64,000 nucleotides of DNA from Chlamydiota bacterium (GTDB lineage: Bacteria > Chlamydiota > Chlamydiia > Chlamydiales > Rhabdochlamydiaceae). The DNA lies in assembly GCA_021772335.1 (NCBI GenBank), contig JAJFMD010000008.1, positions 62,001 to 126,000 on the forward strand. The letters run 5' to 3'. The translations under genes were made by a program, and so were the position numbers. Shown piece after piece: positions 27,957 to 37,765 of the stretch; the first letter of the stretch is position 1; each line of letters begins with the position of its first letter. The notes under the pieces are model-generated. The model worked only from the letters and a program-made list of their open reading frames with translations. It searched no databases and was not told where the DNA came from.

Positions 27957-28190
27957 ATTTTTATTAGAATAATTTTTACCAGGATAGAGATTATTAAAAT
28001 TAGAAATAATTCATATTTTTTATATAAAAATATTATGAATTTGTTTATTTATGGATTTAACGGATAATAAAAAATAAAATTTAGTTGTTTTGCGATTAGT
28101 TTGAATTTTCAACGAGCATTTTTTTGCTCAGTTGGTTAAAATTTATGGCTTGCTTAGCAAAATAGGGCCCATAAAAAAAAGAAAGGTGAG

Positions 28191-30932
28191 ATGAAAAACA
28201 ATAATTTAAAACCAGAACCGAAAAAGAAATTCTCCGGCAGCTTCTTTCTATTTTTGCTTGCCTCAGTGTTGTTATTTCTAACGATTAATAATTTCACGGG
28301 TAGTAAAAATGCTAAAGTGTCATTTAGCCATCAAGCTGAACATTTAGTCAATCTTGATCTCTTGCAGAAAGAGGAAAGCCGAAAAATCTCGATCAATGAT
28401 CATCTCGTTACCTTTACTGGACGTTTTAAAGATCGCGTAAGTGACGATGCTAAAAGTCGTGCGCGTTATCTTCAATTCCTCGATCGCCACTATGAGATTG
28501 AGCAAGGAATTGAAACTTTGAATCAGCAGCTACCGCAATTGCGTCAAAATGTGATGGAATCTGCTGAAACATTCATGCTGCTTAGTGGATTGGCGGTTCC
28601 TCCCGACGGATTTCGTGTTGTTGATCCGATTTATGATACAACACAAGCAGAGAACTCTGTAATAATAAGACAGCTTCCTAGTAAGAAATTTGTAAATCTT
28701 CGTGAGCTCAATCAAACATTCACATCTATTGAAGCTTCCGCATCTCCTGTTGCAATTGCTAAATTTCGCAGTGATTTGATCACATTAATTAAGGGCTTTC
28801 GTTCATCGAATCTTGGAATTGGTAGTGAGACAATTAAAGAAGATCTTATCGCGATGGAGAAAAATGTCGGTGCTGCTGTTAATCCAGAAGACCTCAAAGC
28901 TTCAGTTGCGACATATCGTGAATCACTGAGCGGGCTAGTCGCGATTGTTAATGAATTAGCAGTTGATCATCAAGGATTTAGCCTTACTCAATTGCGTAGC
29001 GTGCGTAGTTACAAAACTGATCTTGAACAGCAAAACTACCTGATTGATGAGCAAGAGAAGAATCAATCGCAGCTTGATAAAGCGCGTCAGTCTGTTGAAA
29101 ATGTGATTTGGTTTTTTAATAATAAAGAAGTCTCTTCGCGCACTCTTGAAGCGCAGGACCCTGAAGTGTTTTCTCATTGGTATGCTCAAGCAAAAATGGA
29201 GTGGGATCAATTTCCTGCAAATAAAGGAATGCTTTTCAAGGCACCAGATCAACCACGTAACCTTGTTCTCGATAAGACTTTCAAAAGCCAAGAGCCTTCA
29301 CCGAATTACTTCACTATTATCCTAACGATATTGCCCATCGCATTGATCGGTTTGCTACTCTATTTTGTTTTCAGCAAACAGATGAAAGGAATGGGGAATG
29401 GTGCAATGAGCTTCGGAAAATCTCCGGCGCGCTTACTCTCAAAAGATCAAAACCCTATTAGTTTTAAAGATGTTGCTGGTTGTGATGAAGCGAAAGAAGA
29501 ACTGCAGGAAATTGTAGAATTTCTTAAAGACCCCGCTAAATTCACTGCACTTGGCGCATCGATTCCAAAAGGTGTTCTCCTAGTGGGTTCTCCAGGAACT
29601 GGTAAAACTCTAATCGCTAAGGCGGTTGCTGGTGAAGCGGATCGTCCCTTCTTCTCGATATCTGGATCTGATTTTGTCGAAATGTTCGTCGGCGTGGGAG
29701 CAAGTCGTATTCGCGATATGTTTGATCAAGCGAAAAAACATGCCCCTTGCCTAATCTTTATGGATGAGATCGATGCAGTTGGGAGACATCGCGGCGCAGG
29801 CGTCGGTGGTGGCCATGATGAAAGAGAGCAAACACTTAACCAGCTACTCGTTGAGATGGATGGTTTTGCAACAAGCGAAGGCGTTATCTTAATCGCTGCT
29901 ACGAACCGCCCAGATGTACTAGATAAAGCGTTAATGCGTCCCGGTCGTTTTGATCGCCGTATTATCATCGATCTACCCGATATTAAAGGACGTCATGAAA
30001 TCCTTAAAGTGCATGCACGCAAAATTAAACTCGATCCCTCCGTTGATCTACGCGATGTTGCTCGCCAGACACCTGGTGCTTCAGGAGCTGATTTGCGCAA
30101 TGTCCTTAATGAATCTGCATTGCTTGCCGCACGTAAAGGACGTTCAGCAGTCACAGGGTGCGATGTTTTAGAAGCATGCGATAAGGTGCGCTACGGCAAA
30201 GAAAGACGCAGTATGGAGATTGATGATAATGAGAAAAGAACAACAGCATATCACGAAGCTGGACATGCTATTGTAGCTCTTATTGTTGATCATTCAGATC
30301 CTGTTGAAAAAGTAACAATTATTCCGCGAGGAATGTCACTCGGTGCAACACACTTTGCCCCTAAGAAAAACCGCCTCAATTATTGGAAAAAAGAGCTGCT
30401 TGATCAACTCGCTGTCTTAATGGGTGGACGAGTTGCTGAAGAAGTTTTCCTAAGCGATATTTCCAGTGGCGCTCAAATGGATTTCACTCAAGCGACCCGT
30501 CTTGCTCGCAGTATGGTATGTGAATGGGGAATGACAGATTCTCTCGGTCAAGTTTCATATGGTGAGCGTAATGAAAATGGACAGTATCTCGGAATGAGCA
30601 TCAGTGAAAAAAGTTATTCTGAAGAAACTGCTAAGAACATTGATGATGAAGTGCGCTGCTTATGCGATAAAGCGTATGCACGTGCAAAAGAGATCATTAC
30701 AGAACATAGTGAGCAAATTGAATTGATGACAGAAATGCTTATTGAATTTGAAACGCTTGATCATAAAGACGTTCATGCAATCATTGATGGCACTTGGGAT
30801 AGTGAGAAAAAGCGTCAGAGCGTAGAAGATGCTCTGAGTCAAAACAAGATTTCTCCACCTCCCGTTCCTAAAAAGCCTACTGAAAACCCTTTCCGTCCTT
30901 CAACAGACGGCCCCGAGCCTCAAGGGATCTAA
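28191..30932 (+). CDS. ftsH: ATP-dependent zinc metalloprotease FtsH
   Basis: 913 residues, much longer than E. coli FtsH (644) because of a region of about 330 residues between the two membrane helices (about 17-34 and 372-395); chlamydial FtsH proteins share this large extracytoplasmic insert. Walker A GSPGTGKT lies near 466, Walker [10 protein letters not shown] near 523, the second region of homology at MRPGRFDRR, and the zinc motif HEAGH near 688. It degrades membrane and regulatory proteins. The ATG follows AAAGGTGAG. The 234 bases upstream are AT-rich and must hold the promoter, but I cannot fix it. Confidence 0.96.
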   Translation: MKNNNLKPEPKKKFSGSFFLFLLASVLLFLTINNFTGSKNAKVSFSHQAEHLVNLDLLQKEESRKISINDHLVTFTGRFKDRVSDDAKSRARYLQFLDRHYEIEQGIETLNQQLPQLRQNVMESAETFMLLSGLAVPPDGFRVVDPIYDTTQAENSVIIRQLPSKKFVNLRELNQTFTSIEASASPVAIAKFRSDLITLIKGFRSSNLGIGSETIKEDLIAMEKNVGAAVNPEDLKASVATYRESLSGLVAIVNELAVDHQGFSLTQLRSVRSYKTDLEQQNYLIDEQEKNQSQLDKARQSVENVIWFFNNKEVSSRTLEAQDPEVFSHWYAQAKMEWDQFPANKGMLFKAPDQPRNLVLDKTFKSQEPSPNYFTIILTILPIALIGLLLYFVFSKQMKGMGNGAMSFGKSPARLLSKDQNPISFKDVAGCDEAKEELQEIVEFLKDPAKFTALGASIPKGVLLVGSPGTGKTLIAKAVAGEADRPFFSISGSDFVEMFVGVGASRIRDMFDQAKKHAPCLIFMDEIDAVGRHRGAGVGGGHDEREQTLNQLLVEMDGFATSEGVILIAATNRPDVLDKALMRPGRFDRRIIIDLPDIKGRHEILKVHARKIKLDPSVDLRDVARQTPGASGADLRNVLNESALLAARKGRSAVTGCDVLEACDKVRYGKERRSMEIDDNEKRTTAYHEAGHAIVALIVDHSDPVEKVTIIPRGMSLGATHFAPKKNRLNYWKKELLDQLAVLMGGRVAEEVFLSDISSGAQMDFTQATRLARSMVCEWGMTDSLGQVSYGERNENGQYLGMSISEKSYSEETAKNIDDEVRCLCDKAYARAKEIITEHSEQIELMTEMLIEFETLDHKDVHAIIDGTWDSEKKRQSVEDALSQNKISPPPVPKKPTENPFRPSTDGPEPQGI

Positions 30933-30948
30933 ACCTCCTAGATATCCA

Positions 30949-30984
30949 TGAGATAGGGCAATTATTGCCCTATCTCATTTTTTT
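30949..30984 (+). terminator. Rho-independent terminator of ftsH
   Basis: Perfect 12-bp stem TGAGATAGGGCA / TGCCCTATCTCA with loop ATTAT, followed by seven T residues, 17 bases after the ftsH stop. Confidence 0.9.
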
Positions 30985-31150
30985 CTAAAAACTTATTTCA
31001 GAAACTGGACGCATTATTGACTTCTTCTATTTTAAGCTAGTATCTTACTGAGTGTTTAAAAGGTTTGTCACTACCCACAAGTGTTAGTTCAATTTTTTAA
31101 AAAGCCTCAGGATCGAGCCGCCACCCTATTTCAGCTCTTTTGCACAAATC

Positions 31151-32365
31151 TCACAATATAACACAATCCCTCAAAATGTTAGGTAAGTAATCCCGAAAGT
31201 TTAATTCGGGGTTAGGGTTCTCAATTTTGGGATTAAGGTTCTCAACTTCGCCGTTAAGGTTTTCAACAGTTCTCATAACAATATTATCTTTGCAGTCTTG
31301 TGCAAAGTTAGACGGAATATGCCTAGTACTCGTAATTTCTTCTGGTTGAACAGATCCTATGACTAAGAGCTCCTGTCTAAACTGCTCATCTCTAGGTATA
31401 ATTAGCTTCCAACCAGTCTTTTTATGTTCATAAATTATATCTTTATTAAATCCCTCTAGATAAAAGGCGCCTTCATGAACCGGGGCTGTGTCAATAAGAG
31501 GTATCTCAAATGTATATTCATAATATTGATCTTCAGTTCCATATGAAGATCCAAAATTTGCTACACAAAAAACACCAATTTCTACGTGTTTAGTCGCTGG
31601 CATAAAAATAGAGCGTATTCCTGTATCAGGACGACCTCCTTTCCAATCATGGTAGGTCTTTTCCATGGAAACCATATGAAACATCATACCGCTATCATCT
31701 GACTGTTTGCGATAATTAAAAAGCTCATTTAAATTATATTCATATTTTTTTAAATATTGTTCTGAATTGCAATAATCTGGTTGTCTATTTAATTCAGAAG
31801 CTAGAACTGCGTCTTTAACAGGAATAACTCTAATTAATTGTATTTTACCCAGATGTTCAGAAAATTTTCGGATAAGATTAGAAGCTGATATATTTTGACA
31901 TATTGGTTTTTCATTTAAGAATTTAAAAAACTCTTCATATCTAGAAGATATACCAGGATGAATTAGTAATGCGTAGATCACTGCTTTATTTTTAAACGGT
32001 GAGTCTTTTGCCAAAGTATAAATTTTATTTAAAATTTGACGTCCTAAGTGCGTTTGTCCAAACCACGATCCTAATAATTCGCGAGCATATCCTTCTTCTA
32101 TCTGATCAAATACTTCTGGCTGAAACCTAGCTTTGTTAAGTTCTTGAGATAAAAAGTGATTTACTAGAGCTTGTTGATTTTTAGCATTAGTTATGGGAGT
32201 GGTAATAGAAGTAACAGTGGTTGAAGCAGCAATTTGACTACCTGAGGATAGAGCATTGCTTGCAACAGTAGTTGTAACCTGATTTAAAGCAGCCGCAGAC
32301 CCACTAGTATTATGCTGGCTAACATGTGCAGCTGCAGAAGTTCTATTGTCCGTTCTTCCAATCAT
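31151..32365 (-). CDS. Unrecognised protein with Ser/Thr/Ala-rich N-terminus (404 aa)
   Basis: I do not recognise this protein. The first about 70 residues are low in complexity and rich in Ser, Thr, Ala and Gln (MIGRTDNRTSAAAHVSQHN), a composition often seen at the N-terminus of type III-secreted effectors. A soluble mixed domain with many aromatic residues follows (about 70-360). The C-terminus contains three seven-residue repeats (VENLNGE, VENLNPK, IENPNPE). A fragment of about 145 bp of this gene is duplicated at 32710-32856. It sits alone on the minus strand in an accessory island between ftsH and pnp. A secreted role is inferred only. Confidence 0.6.
   Translation of the reverse strand: MIGRTDNRTSAAAHVSQHNTSGSAAALNQVTTTVASNALSSGSQIAASTTVTSITTPITNAKNQQALVNHFLSQELNKARFQPEVFDQIEEGYARELLGSWFGQTHLGRQILNKIYTLAKDSPFKNKAVIYALLIHPGISSRYEEFFKFLNEKPICQNISASNLIRKFSEHLGKIQLIRVIPVKDAVLASELNRQPDYCNSEQYLKKYEYNLNELFNYRKQSDDSGMMFHMVSMEKTYHDWKGGRPDTGIRSIFMPATKHVEIGVFCVANFGSSYGTEDQYYEYTFEIPLIDTAPVHEGAFYLEGFNKDIIYEHKKTGWKLIIPRDEQFRQELLVIGSVQPEEITSTRHIPSNFAQDCKDNIVMRTVENLNGEVENLNPKIENPNPELNFRDYLPNILRDCVIL
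31205..31267 (-). repeat. Three 21-bp tandem repeats coding VENLN-type heptads
   Basis: Three direct copies of 21 bp, each coding a variant of V/I-E-N-L/P-N-x-E/K, near the 3' end of the 404-aa gene. In-frame, so copy-number change would lengthen or shorten the protein by seven residues. Confidence 0.75.
31277..31420. repeat. Source copy of a duplicated segment of about 145 bp
   Basis: This part of the 404-aa gene (coding ...DEQFRQELLVIGSVQPEE...) recurs at 32710-32856 in the same orientation with roughly a dozen differences by eye. The central about 70 bases are almost identical. Confidence 0.8.
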
Positions 32366-32639
32366 AAAAAAACTCTTTTAATTAAAAGATGTGCTTCAAT
32401 TTTAATAAATACTTTGAAAACTATCAATAGTTTATTATTGCTTAATAAACATTTTTCTTCAATCCGCCATGCTTCCACTAGGTGGCAAGCATCAGATACC
32501 AGGAACGAGGTTGGACAATACAAGAGCTTTATAACCTTGTCACAACTAGCAAGTGAAAAAATGTCATATCCGACAAGTTTATATTTTAATTAATGAGTAC
32601 AATGTTTAAAATAAAACCTTTACAACAAAGGATTTATTA
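32366..32639. other. Intergenic, no gene seen
   Basis: AT-rich DNA between the 404-aa gene and the gene fragments to its right. Short frames are present but none has family character or a convincing ribosome-binding site. Part of 32460-32560 is less AT-rich than its surroundings and might be a relic of older coding DNA; I cannot identify it. Confidence 0.4.
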
Positions 32640-32717
32640 TGGCAGCAGCTTTCGAACCAGCTCAATTAGAAGGCCATGAAATACAATTCATAGATTACGC
32701 CCATAAGTCTTCTTAAC
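32640..32717 (+). pseudogene. Orphan 5' gene end (25 codons) joined to a foreign fragment
   Basis: ATG at 32640 follows a good AAAGGA ribosome-binding site. The frame reads MAAAFEPAQLEGHEIQFIDY, then AHKSS and a stop at 32715-32717. The stop falls a few bases inside the duplicated segment of the 404-aa gene. It looks like the start of a gene cut off by the rearrangement that placed the fragment here. A real 25-residue peptide is the less likely alternative. Confidence 0.4.
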
Positions 32718-32870
32718 AATATTATCTTTGCAGCCTTGTACAAACTTAGACGGAATGAGTCTAGTACTCGTAATTTCTTCTGGTTGAACAGATCCTATGA
32801 CTAAGAGCTCCTGTCTAAACTGCTCATCTCTAAGTATAGTTAGCTTCCAATCAGTTGTTAATGGAAAATT
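32688..32870 (-). pseudogene. Fragment of the 404-aa gene
   Basis: The minus strand codes DEQFRQELLVIGSVQPEEIT, then STRLIPSKFVQGCKDNIVKK, matching residues about 320-365 of the 404-aa protein (STRHIPSNFAQDCKDNIVMR). The frame has no proper start and ends soon after the match, so this is a partial, non-functional copy. It lies immediately next to the 3' end of the LRR gene. Confidence 0.7.
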
Positions 32871-32880
32871 ATAAACTTTT

Positions 32881-34434
32881 CTAATAATATGAATGTTTAA
32901 ATTCAATGCGTGGGTTAGATTTAAACTTAGTTTGATCAACTCTATGCCTAGCAGTCGTGCTAAAATTTACATATTCTAACCTAGGCAATGAATATATTGC
33001 AGAAAAGCCATCGAGATCTAGATTATGTTTTAGAGATAAAGCACGCAACTTTGTACAGTTTGCTAATCCACTAAAACAAGATCTTAAATTGCAATTCGTT
33101 AAATTTAATATTTCTAGACTTGTTAAATTGCCTATTACAGATTGAAAAGGATAGTTCCCTTGCAGCCTATAAAAGACTGCAGAAGAGAGACCAATTTGAG
33201 AGCAACCCGTTAGATCTAGAATTGATAAACCCTTAAGAAATCGGAGCGCATCAAAATTTCTGATATCCGAATATCTAAGAGAAAGATGTTTTAAGTGAAG
33301 CAAGGGTCGTAAGAAACTTATATCTTCTAGTTGTTCTAAATATTCTAATTTTAATGATTTAAGGTTTATAAGGGGACTGATAGTCCTTTCAAAAGAAGTC
33401 AATAATGTGCACCTGCTCAAGTTAAGGTTTTCTAAGAGGGTTAAGGTGCTGATCGGATCAAAATCTTCAATTTTTGCACAAGAATCAAGATTTAGAGCTT
33501 TTAGATTGGGCATTGATCTTAAGAAGCTAATCTCTTTAAGAGAATAACAACCTATTAGATTAAGGGAGGTGAGCCCTGTAAATTGTGTTTCTGGTGCACG
33601 GGTAAAGGTTGTAAATCTTGTGCAGTAAGCCATCTCCAGTTGCTCTAATTGAACACATTGATTTAATACAGATGCATCTTCTATTGAAGTATCTGTGATA
33701 TCTAGAACTCGCAATTCTTTACAACTACCGATAGGGCTAAAATCGTTAACTTCTCTACACTGGGGAATTAATAATTTAACTAAACGCGTGATTGCTCTTA
33801 AAAAATCGATAGCGACCATTGATGAACATTGGGTTAAATCGAGCTCCGTTAAATTGACAAAAGTTCTCAAAGATTTAAAGCTTTTGATTTGATTCCATCC
33901 AGTTAAATTTAAGCTAGTCAACTGGGTTAATCCCAAAAGAGCGACATAATTTTTAAGAGGAACTTCTCTAAGATTTAAAGATCGTAAAGATTCAAGATGA
34001 GTCAGAGGCCATAATTCATCGATATTTTGACAATGAGATAAATTAATCGATATGGCCGATTTGCATAAAAGTGTGATAGAGTGAAGTAGTTTTTCATTCA
34101 CTATGGTCCTTGAGAGATCGATCGTTCGAATATGTGCGAAGTATGTCATTTTTGGTTGAATGTCGGGATCTAACTTTGTTGGTTCTGGATCAATCCGGAG
34201 ATGATGTGCGTAAAATATGAACTGAACAAAGTTCAGTTCTATTTTTTGTAAAAGCCTATATTCATAAGATCGCGGATCAGAGAGATCAAATGGTGTTTCC
34301 CTAGAATAGAGATGTGCTGCGGGATCAGGGGGATACAAGATCGCGGATTCTTGACGTATTGATTTTGTTTCCAGTTCTCGTTCATTAGGAGAAGCTGGTG
34401 GGTTAATAAATCGCTGAATGGATTCAATAGACAT
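32881..34434 (-). CDS. Leucine-rich-repeat protein
   Basis: 517 residues. After an N-terminal region of about 130 residues, at least a dozen LRRs of 22-26 residues run to the C-terminus. They follow the pattern L..L..LNLS.C..I.D...L, for example LTSLNLTGWNQIKSFKSL and LENLNLSRCTLLTSF. The Cys/Asn position resembles cysteine-containing, F-box-associated LRRs. There is no signal peptide and no membrane anchor. Amoeba-associated chlamydiae carry many such eukaryote-like proteins, some thought to enter the host cell. The N-terminal part has no F-box that I can recognise. Protein-protein binding is the only safe function. Confidence 0.8.
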   Translation of the reverse strand: MSIESIQRFINPPASPNERELETKSIRQESAILYPPDPAAHLYSRETPFDLSDPRSYEYRLLQKIELNFVQFIFYAHHLRIDPEPTKLDPDIQPKMTYFAHIRTIDLSRTIVNEKLLHSITLLCKSAISINLSHCQNIDELWPLTHLESLRSLNLREVPLKNYVALLGLTQLTSLNLTGWNQIKSFKSLRTFVNLTELDLTQCSSMVAIDFLRAITRLVKLLIPQCREVNDFSPIGSCKELRVLDITDTSIEDASVLNQCVQLEQLEMAYCTRFTTFTRAPETQFTGLTSLNLIGCYSLKEISFLRSMPNLKALNLDSCAKIEDFDPISTLTLLENLNLSRCTLLTSFERTISPLINLKSLKLEYLEQLEDISFLRPLLHLKHLSLRYSDIRNFDALRFLKGLSILDLTGCSQIGLSSAVFYRLQGNYPFQSVIGNLTSLEILNLTNCNLRSCFSGLANCTKLRALSLKHNLDLDGFSAIYSLPRLEYVNFSTTARHRVDQTKFKSNPRIEFKHSYY

Positions 34435-34511
34435 AAATAATTTAAATTGATTTTTGCCGATTATTTTACTATTCTATTTCGTTCGATGCAATATTTAAAT
34501 AGGGTGTTATT

Positions 34512-34868
34512 GTGAAAGAAGTAAAGGCAACGGTTAGTATGGAAGATACATTTGATAAACTCGAGATACGAGTCGGTCGCGTAGTGGAAGCTACACCTGA
34601 GCCCTCTGCTCCTAAACCTTCCTATCGTTTAAAAGTGGACTTTGGAAAATTTGGTATTAGAACTAGTGTAGGGCGCTTTACACAACATTCAATTGAAGAG
34701 ATAAAGGATCAACTAGTACTTGGAATACTCAATTTTGAGCCACGTCAAATTGGTGATGTACTTTCCGAAGCATTGATTCTTGGCGTTCAATATCCAAAGG
34801 CAGACAGCGGTGAAGCGACCTTCATCACACCGCGCGCCAATGCCAAAATCGGCAGTAAGCTATTTTAG
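34512..34868 (+). CDS. csaA: CsaA-like tRNA-binding-domain protein
   Basis: 118 residues made of one EMAP-II/Trbp111-type OB fold. The family sequence is clear: FDKLEIRVGRVVEATPEPSA, SYRLKVDFG, VLGILNFEPRQIG and SEALILGVQ. CsaA proteins are dimers that bind tRNA and have been proposed as export chaperones. The start could be GTG 34512 or ATG 34539 (MEDTFDKLE); the latter matches the usual CsaA N-terminus. The gene ends nine bases inside the convergent acetyltransferase gene. Confidence 0.8.
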   Translation: MKEVKATVSMEDTFDKLEIRVGRVVEATPEPSAPKPSYRLKVDFGKFGIRTSVGRFTQHSIEEIKDQLVLGILNFEPRQIGDVLSEALILGVQYPKADSGEATFITPRANAKIGSKLF

Positions 34869-35354
34869 CTCTTTGTACATGATATGAGCATCGACAAAGC
34901 CTTGTTCTTGGTGTTGAAAGGCTTTTGGGATTGTTCCAATAATGTGAAATCCAAAGTTTTCCCAGAGCTTAATTGCTCCAACATTTGTTGAAATGACGAT
35001 ATTAAATTGCATCGCTTGAAATCCGAGTTTTTTAGCTTCAGAAAGAGCATGCTTTGCAAGCCTTTTTCCGATGCCTTTGCCATGTAAATTTGGATCTACC
35101 ATAAAGGATGCATTAGCAATATGAGATCCTAAATCTGGTTGATTGGCTTTAATAATGTATGTGCCCACAATTCGATTGTCACATTTTGCGATATAACAAT
35201 AGTTGGTGGGAGGCATCCAAGCTTTTTTTGCCTCATCTTTAGTTATATTAGGACGATAGACGTAGGTATCTCCAGTTTTTACCACTTGATGGAAGATAGG
35301 CCATATTTGATCGAAATCTTCTTCACGGGCTCTAGAAATTACGATTGATTCCAT
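34860..35354 (-). CDS. GNAT-family N-acetyltransferase
   Basis: 164 residues with the GNAT fold. The acetyl-CoA loop is NLHGKGIGKRLAKHAL (R/Q-x-x-G-x-G type), and motif B is KLWENFGFHIIGTIPKAF. Close in style to the phosphinothricin/YjcF-type single-domain acetyltransferases, but the substrate is unknown. It is convergent with the CsaA-like gene and upstream of no other gene on its strand in the island. Confidence 0.82.
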   Translation of the reverse strand: MESIVISRAREEDFDQIWPIFHQVVKTGDTYVYRPNITKDEAKKAWMPPTNYCYIAKCDNRIVGTYIIKANQPDLGSHIANASFMVDPNLHGKGIGKRLAKHALSEAKKLGFQAMQFNIVISTNVGAIKLWENFGFHIIGTIPKAFQHQEQGFVDAHIMYKELK

Positions 35355-35370
35355 AAAGGCTCAGATAAGA

Positions 35371-35403
35371 AAAGCTAGTGCACAGGGTTGCGCACTAGCT
35401 TTA
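35371..35403 (-). terminator. Terminator of pnp
   Basis: Stem AAAGCTAGTGC / GCACTAGCTTT with a loop of about ten bases. On the minus strand it is followed by TTTTCTTATCT, six bases after the pnp stop. Confidence 0.75.
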
Positions 35404-35408
35404 TGTGT

Positions 35409-37520
35409 TTAAGCAGGTTGCTTAGGTTGAGTAGGAAGAAGAGCTTTGCGTGAGAGGCGGATTTGACCGCGCTGATTGATCTCAAGCACTTTGACTTCTA
35501 TTTTATCACCAATTTTAAACATCTCTGCAATCTCTTTAGCATCGCGGATTTGGCGGTGCTCAATTTGCGAGATGTGACATAAGCCTTCTTGTGCAAAGAT
35601 ACGAACAAACATTCCAAATTCTACGATTGAAACGATCTCACCTTTATAGGTTTTGCCTTCTTCAACTTCTGCTGTGAGATTAAAAACCATCATTTTTGCT
35701 TTTTCAAGCGATTCAGCATTAGTAGAAGAGATGCTAACTAGACCGCTGTCATCAATATTGAGTTCAGCTCCGGTCTCTTCAACAATAGAGCGGATCATTT
35801 TTCCACCAGGACCAATTACAGTTCCAATTTTACTTGGCTTGATCTGCATTGTCTCGATACGTGGTGCATAAGTTGAAAGGCTCTCTTTAGCTTTAGGACA
35901 TGCTTCGAGCATTTTGTTTAAAATGTGTAGTCGGCCTTCTTTAGCTTGAGCTAGAGCAACTTGCATGATCTGGTGAGTCAGACCTGGAACTTTGATATCG
36001 AGCTGGAAAGCGGTAATACCACGTTGATCTCCAGTCACTTTAAAGTCCATATCGCCAAGAGCATCTTCTGCACCTAGAATATCTGAGAGAACGGCATAAT
36101 TTTCATTTTCTAGAATCAATCCCATCGCAATACCTGCAATTGGGTGCTTGATAGGTATTCCAGCTTCCATCATCGCAAGAGTTCCTCCGCAGACCGAAGC
36201 CATCGAAGAAGAACCGTTAGATTCTGTGATGTTTGACTCCAAACGGATTGTGTAGGGGAAATCTTCTGCTACAGGAACTGCACGTCTAAGTGCATTTTCT
36301 GCAAGCTTACCATGTCCAATTTCTCGACGTCCTGGAGGTCCAGCGCGTCCCACTTCACCAACAGAGAAAGGAGGGAAGGAGTATTGTAGATAGAATCGGT
36401 GTGTACTGTCTTCATCAAGAGTTTCATAACGTTGACCCATGCTATCACCACCTAATGTACAGACAGCAATCGATTGAGTTTCGCCGCGAGTGAATAGTGC
36501 GCTACCATGCGTACGAGGTAAAATCCCGAGATCGATAGAGATTGGACGAATATCTGTGCATGTTCTTCCGTCAGAACGTTTGTTTTCCTTGAGGATCATC
36601 TTGCGCATCACATTACCAGATACTTTCTTCAATGCACGCTTCACTTCGTTTTTCGAATAAAGAGGCTCAGGCACTTCAAGCAGTTGATCAACTACATTTT
36701 GCTTAATTTCATCTTGCTTTATTCCGCGCTCACCCTTATCGCCAATGCGGAAAGATTTATCGAAATCATCAGCTGCGATTTGTTCAACGTGTTTAATCAG
36801 CTCATCGCTAATAGTCATGATTTGTGCGCTTTTCTTATCTTTGCCAATCATGTTTTGCCATCCAGCAAGACCTCTGCAAATTTCTTGAATAGCTTTATGA
36901 CCTTCTTCAACAGCTTCAAGAAGCTTCTCTTCAGAGAGGAAGTCACAACTTCCTTCAATCATGAGGATACCATCTTCAACACCAGCGATCACAAGATCAA
37001 GACGTGAGGTTTTCATCTCTTCAACTGTAGGGTTAATGATGAACTCATCATCAATCATACCAACACGGACAGCGCCGACAGGCTTAAGTAGGGGAATGTC
37101 AGAAATTACAAGTGCTGCTGATGCGGCATTAATTGCGAGAACATCAGGGTTATGTTCACCATCATAAGAGAGAACATAAGTAAGCAATTGCACTTCGTTA
37201 TGGTAGCCCTCTTCGAACATAGGTCGAATTGGACGGTCAATAAGACGAGAAGTTAGAATTTCTTTTTCTCTAGGGCGCCCTTCTCTTTTAAGGAAGCCAC
37301 CTAAAGTTTTTCCTGCTGAGGAAAATTTTTCTTGATAATCGACGCGCAGTGGGAAGAAATCAATGTCGGCTGCTGGTTGATTTGCAGCACACGCTGTTCC
37401 AAGTACCATTGTATCGCCACAGCGAACCATGACAGATCCGTCAGCTTGACGTGCAATTTTTCCAGTTTCGAAAATGATTTCTCTTCCGTTGATCGAAATG
37501 GTTCGTGAATTTTTATCCAT
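35409..37520 (-). CDS. pnp: Polyribonucleotide nucleotidyltransferase (PNPase)
   Basis: 703-residue phosphorolytic 3'-5' exoribonuclease. Two RNase PH domains flank a helical linker, with conserved RPIRPMFEEG, GERGIKQDEI-like linker and GDMDFKVTGDQRGITAFQLD. A KH domain (KIGTVIGPGGKMIRSIVEET, GPGG loop near residue 565) and an S1 domain (YKGEIVSIVEFGMFVRIFAQ) end the protein. It has its own promoter and a leader of about 125 bases, downstream of rpsO and its terminator. Confidence 0.96.
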   Translation of the reverse strand: MDKNSRTISINGREIIFETGKIARQADGSVMVRCGDTMVLGTACAANQPAADIDFFPLRVDYQEKFSSAGKTLGGFLKREGRPREKEILTSRLIDRPIRPMFEEGYHNEVQLLTYVLSYDGEHNPDVLAINAASAALVISDIPLLKPVGAVRVGMIDDEFIINPTVEEMKTSRLDLVIAGVEDGILMIEGSCDFLSEEKLLEAVEEGHKAIQEICRGLAGWQNMIGKDKKSAQIMTISDELIKHVEQIAADDFDKSFRIGDKGERGIKQDEIKQNVVDQLLEVPEPLYSKNEVKRALKKVSGNVMRKMILKENKRSDGRTCTDIRPISIDLGILPRTHGSALFTRGETQSIAVCTLGGDSMGQRYETLDEDSTHRFYLQYSFPPFSVGEVGRAGPPGRREIGHGKLAENALRRAVPVAEDFPYTIRLESNITESNGSSSMASVCGGTLAMMEAGIPIKHPIAGIAMGLILENENYAVLSDILGAEDALGDMDFKVTGDQRGITAFQLDIKVPGLTHQIMQVALAQAKEGRLHILNKMLEACPKAKESLSTYAPRIETMQIKPSKIGTVIGPGGKMIRSIVEETGAELNIDDSGLVSISSTNAESLEKAKMMVFNLTAEVEEGKTYKGEIVSIVEFGMFVRIFAQEGLCHISQIEHRQIRDAKEIAEMFKIGDKIEVKVLEINQRGQIRLSRKALLPTQPKQPA

Positions 37521-37652
37521 AGATATATATCTCCTGTAGGTTATCTATTGAGAGGAGATGAACTATCTATTACTGAGGATCATCAAAAGATTGGTATGCA
37601 ACCTAGGAAAATGTTCCGCAGAAATAGACATTTCATCTTACTCTGCAGAAAA

Positions 37653-37681
37653 AGTATAGCACGTATCGTTAAATGAGTCAA
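37653..37681 (-). promoter_or_regulatory. Promoter of pnp
   Basis: On the minus strand TTGACT (37681-37676), exactly 17 bases, then TATACT (37658-37653): near-consensus sigma70 type. The transcript would start near 37646, about 125 bases before the pnp start codon. Confidence 0.7.
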
Positions 37682-37693
37682 AAAAGCGTTTAT

Positions 37694-37745
37694 GAAAAAC
37701 AATGCCCGTTGATCTCATTCTCTTGTAAAACGAATATCAACGGGC
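37694..37745 (-). terminator. Terminator of rpsO
   Basis: Stem GCCCGTTGAT / ATCAACGGGC with a loop of about 22 bases that may extend the pairing. It is followed on the minus strand by ATTGTTTTTC and lies 20 bases after the rpsO stop. Confidence 0.75.
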
Positions 37746-37765
37746 GCAGAATGGGTCTAAAAAAA

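Noticed and set aside
32312-32593. Plus-strand open frame of 93 codons
   Set aside because: Overlaps the start of the 404-aa gene antisense and has no recognisable content; likely chance.
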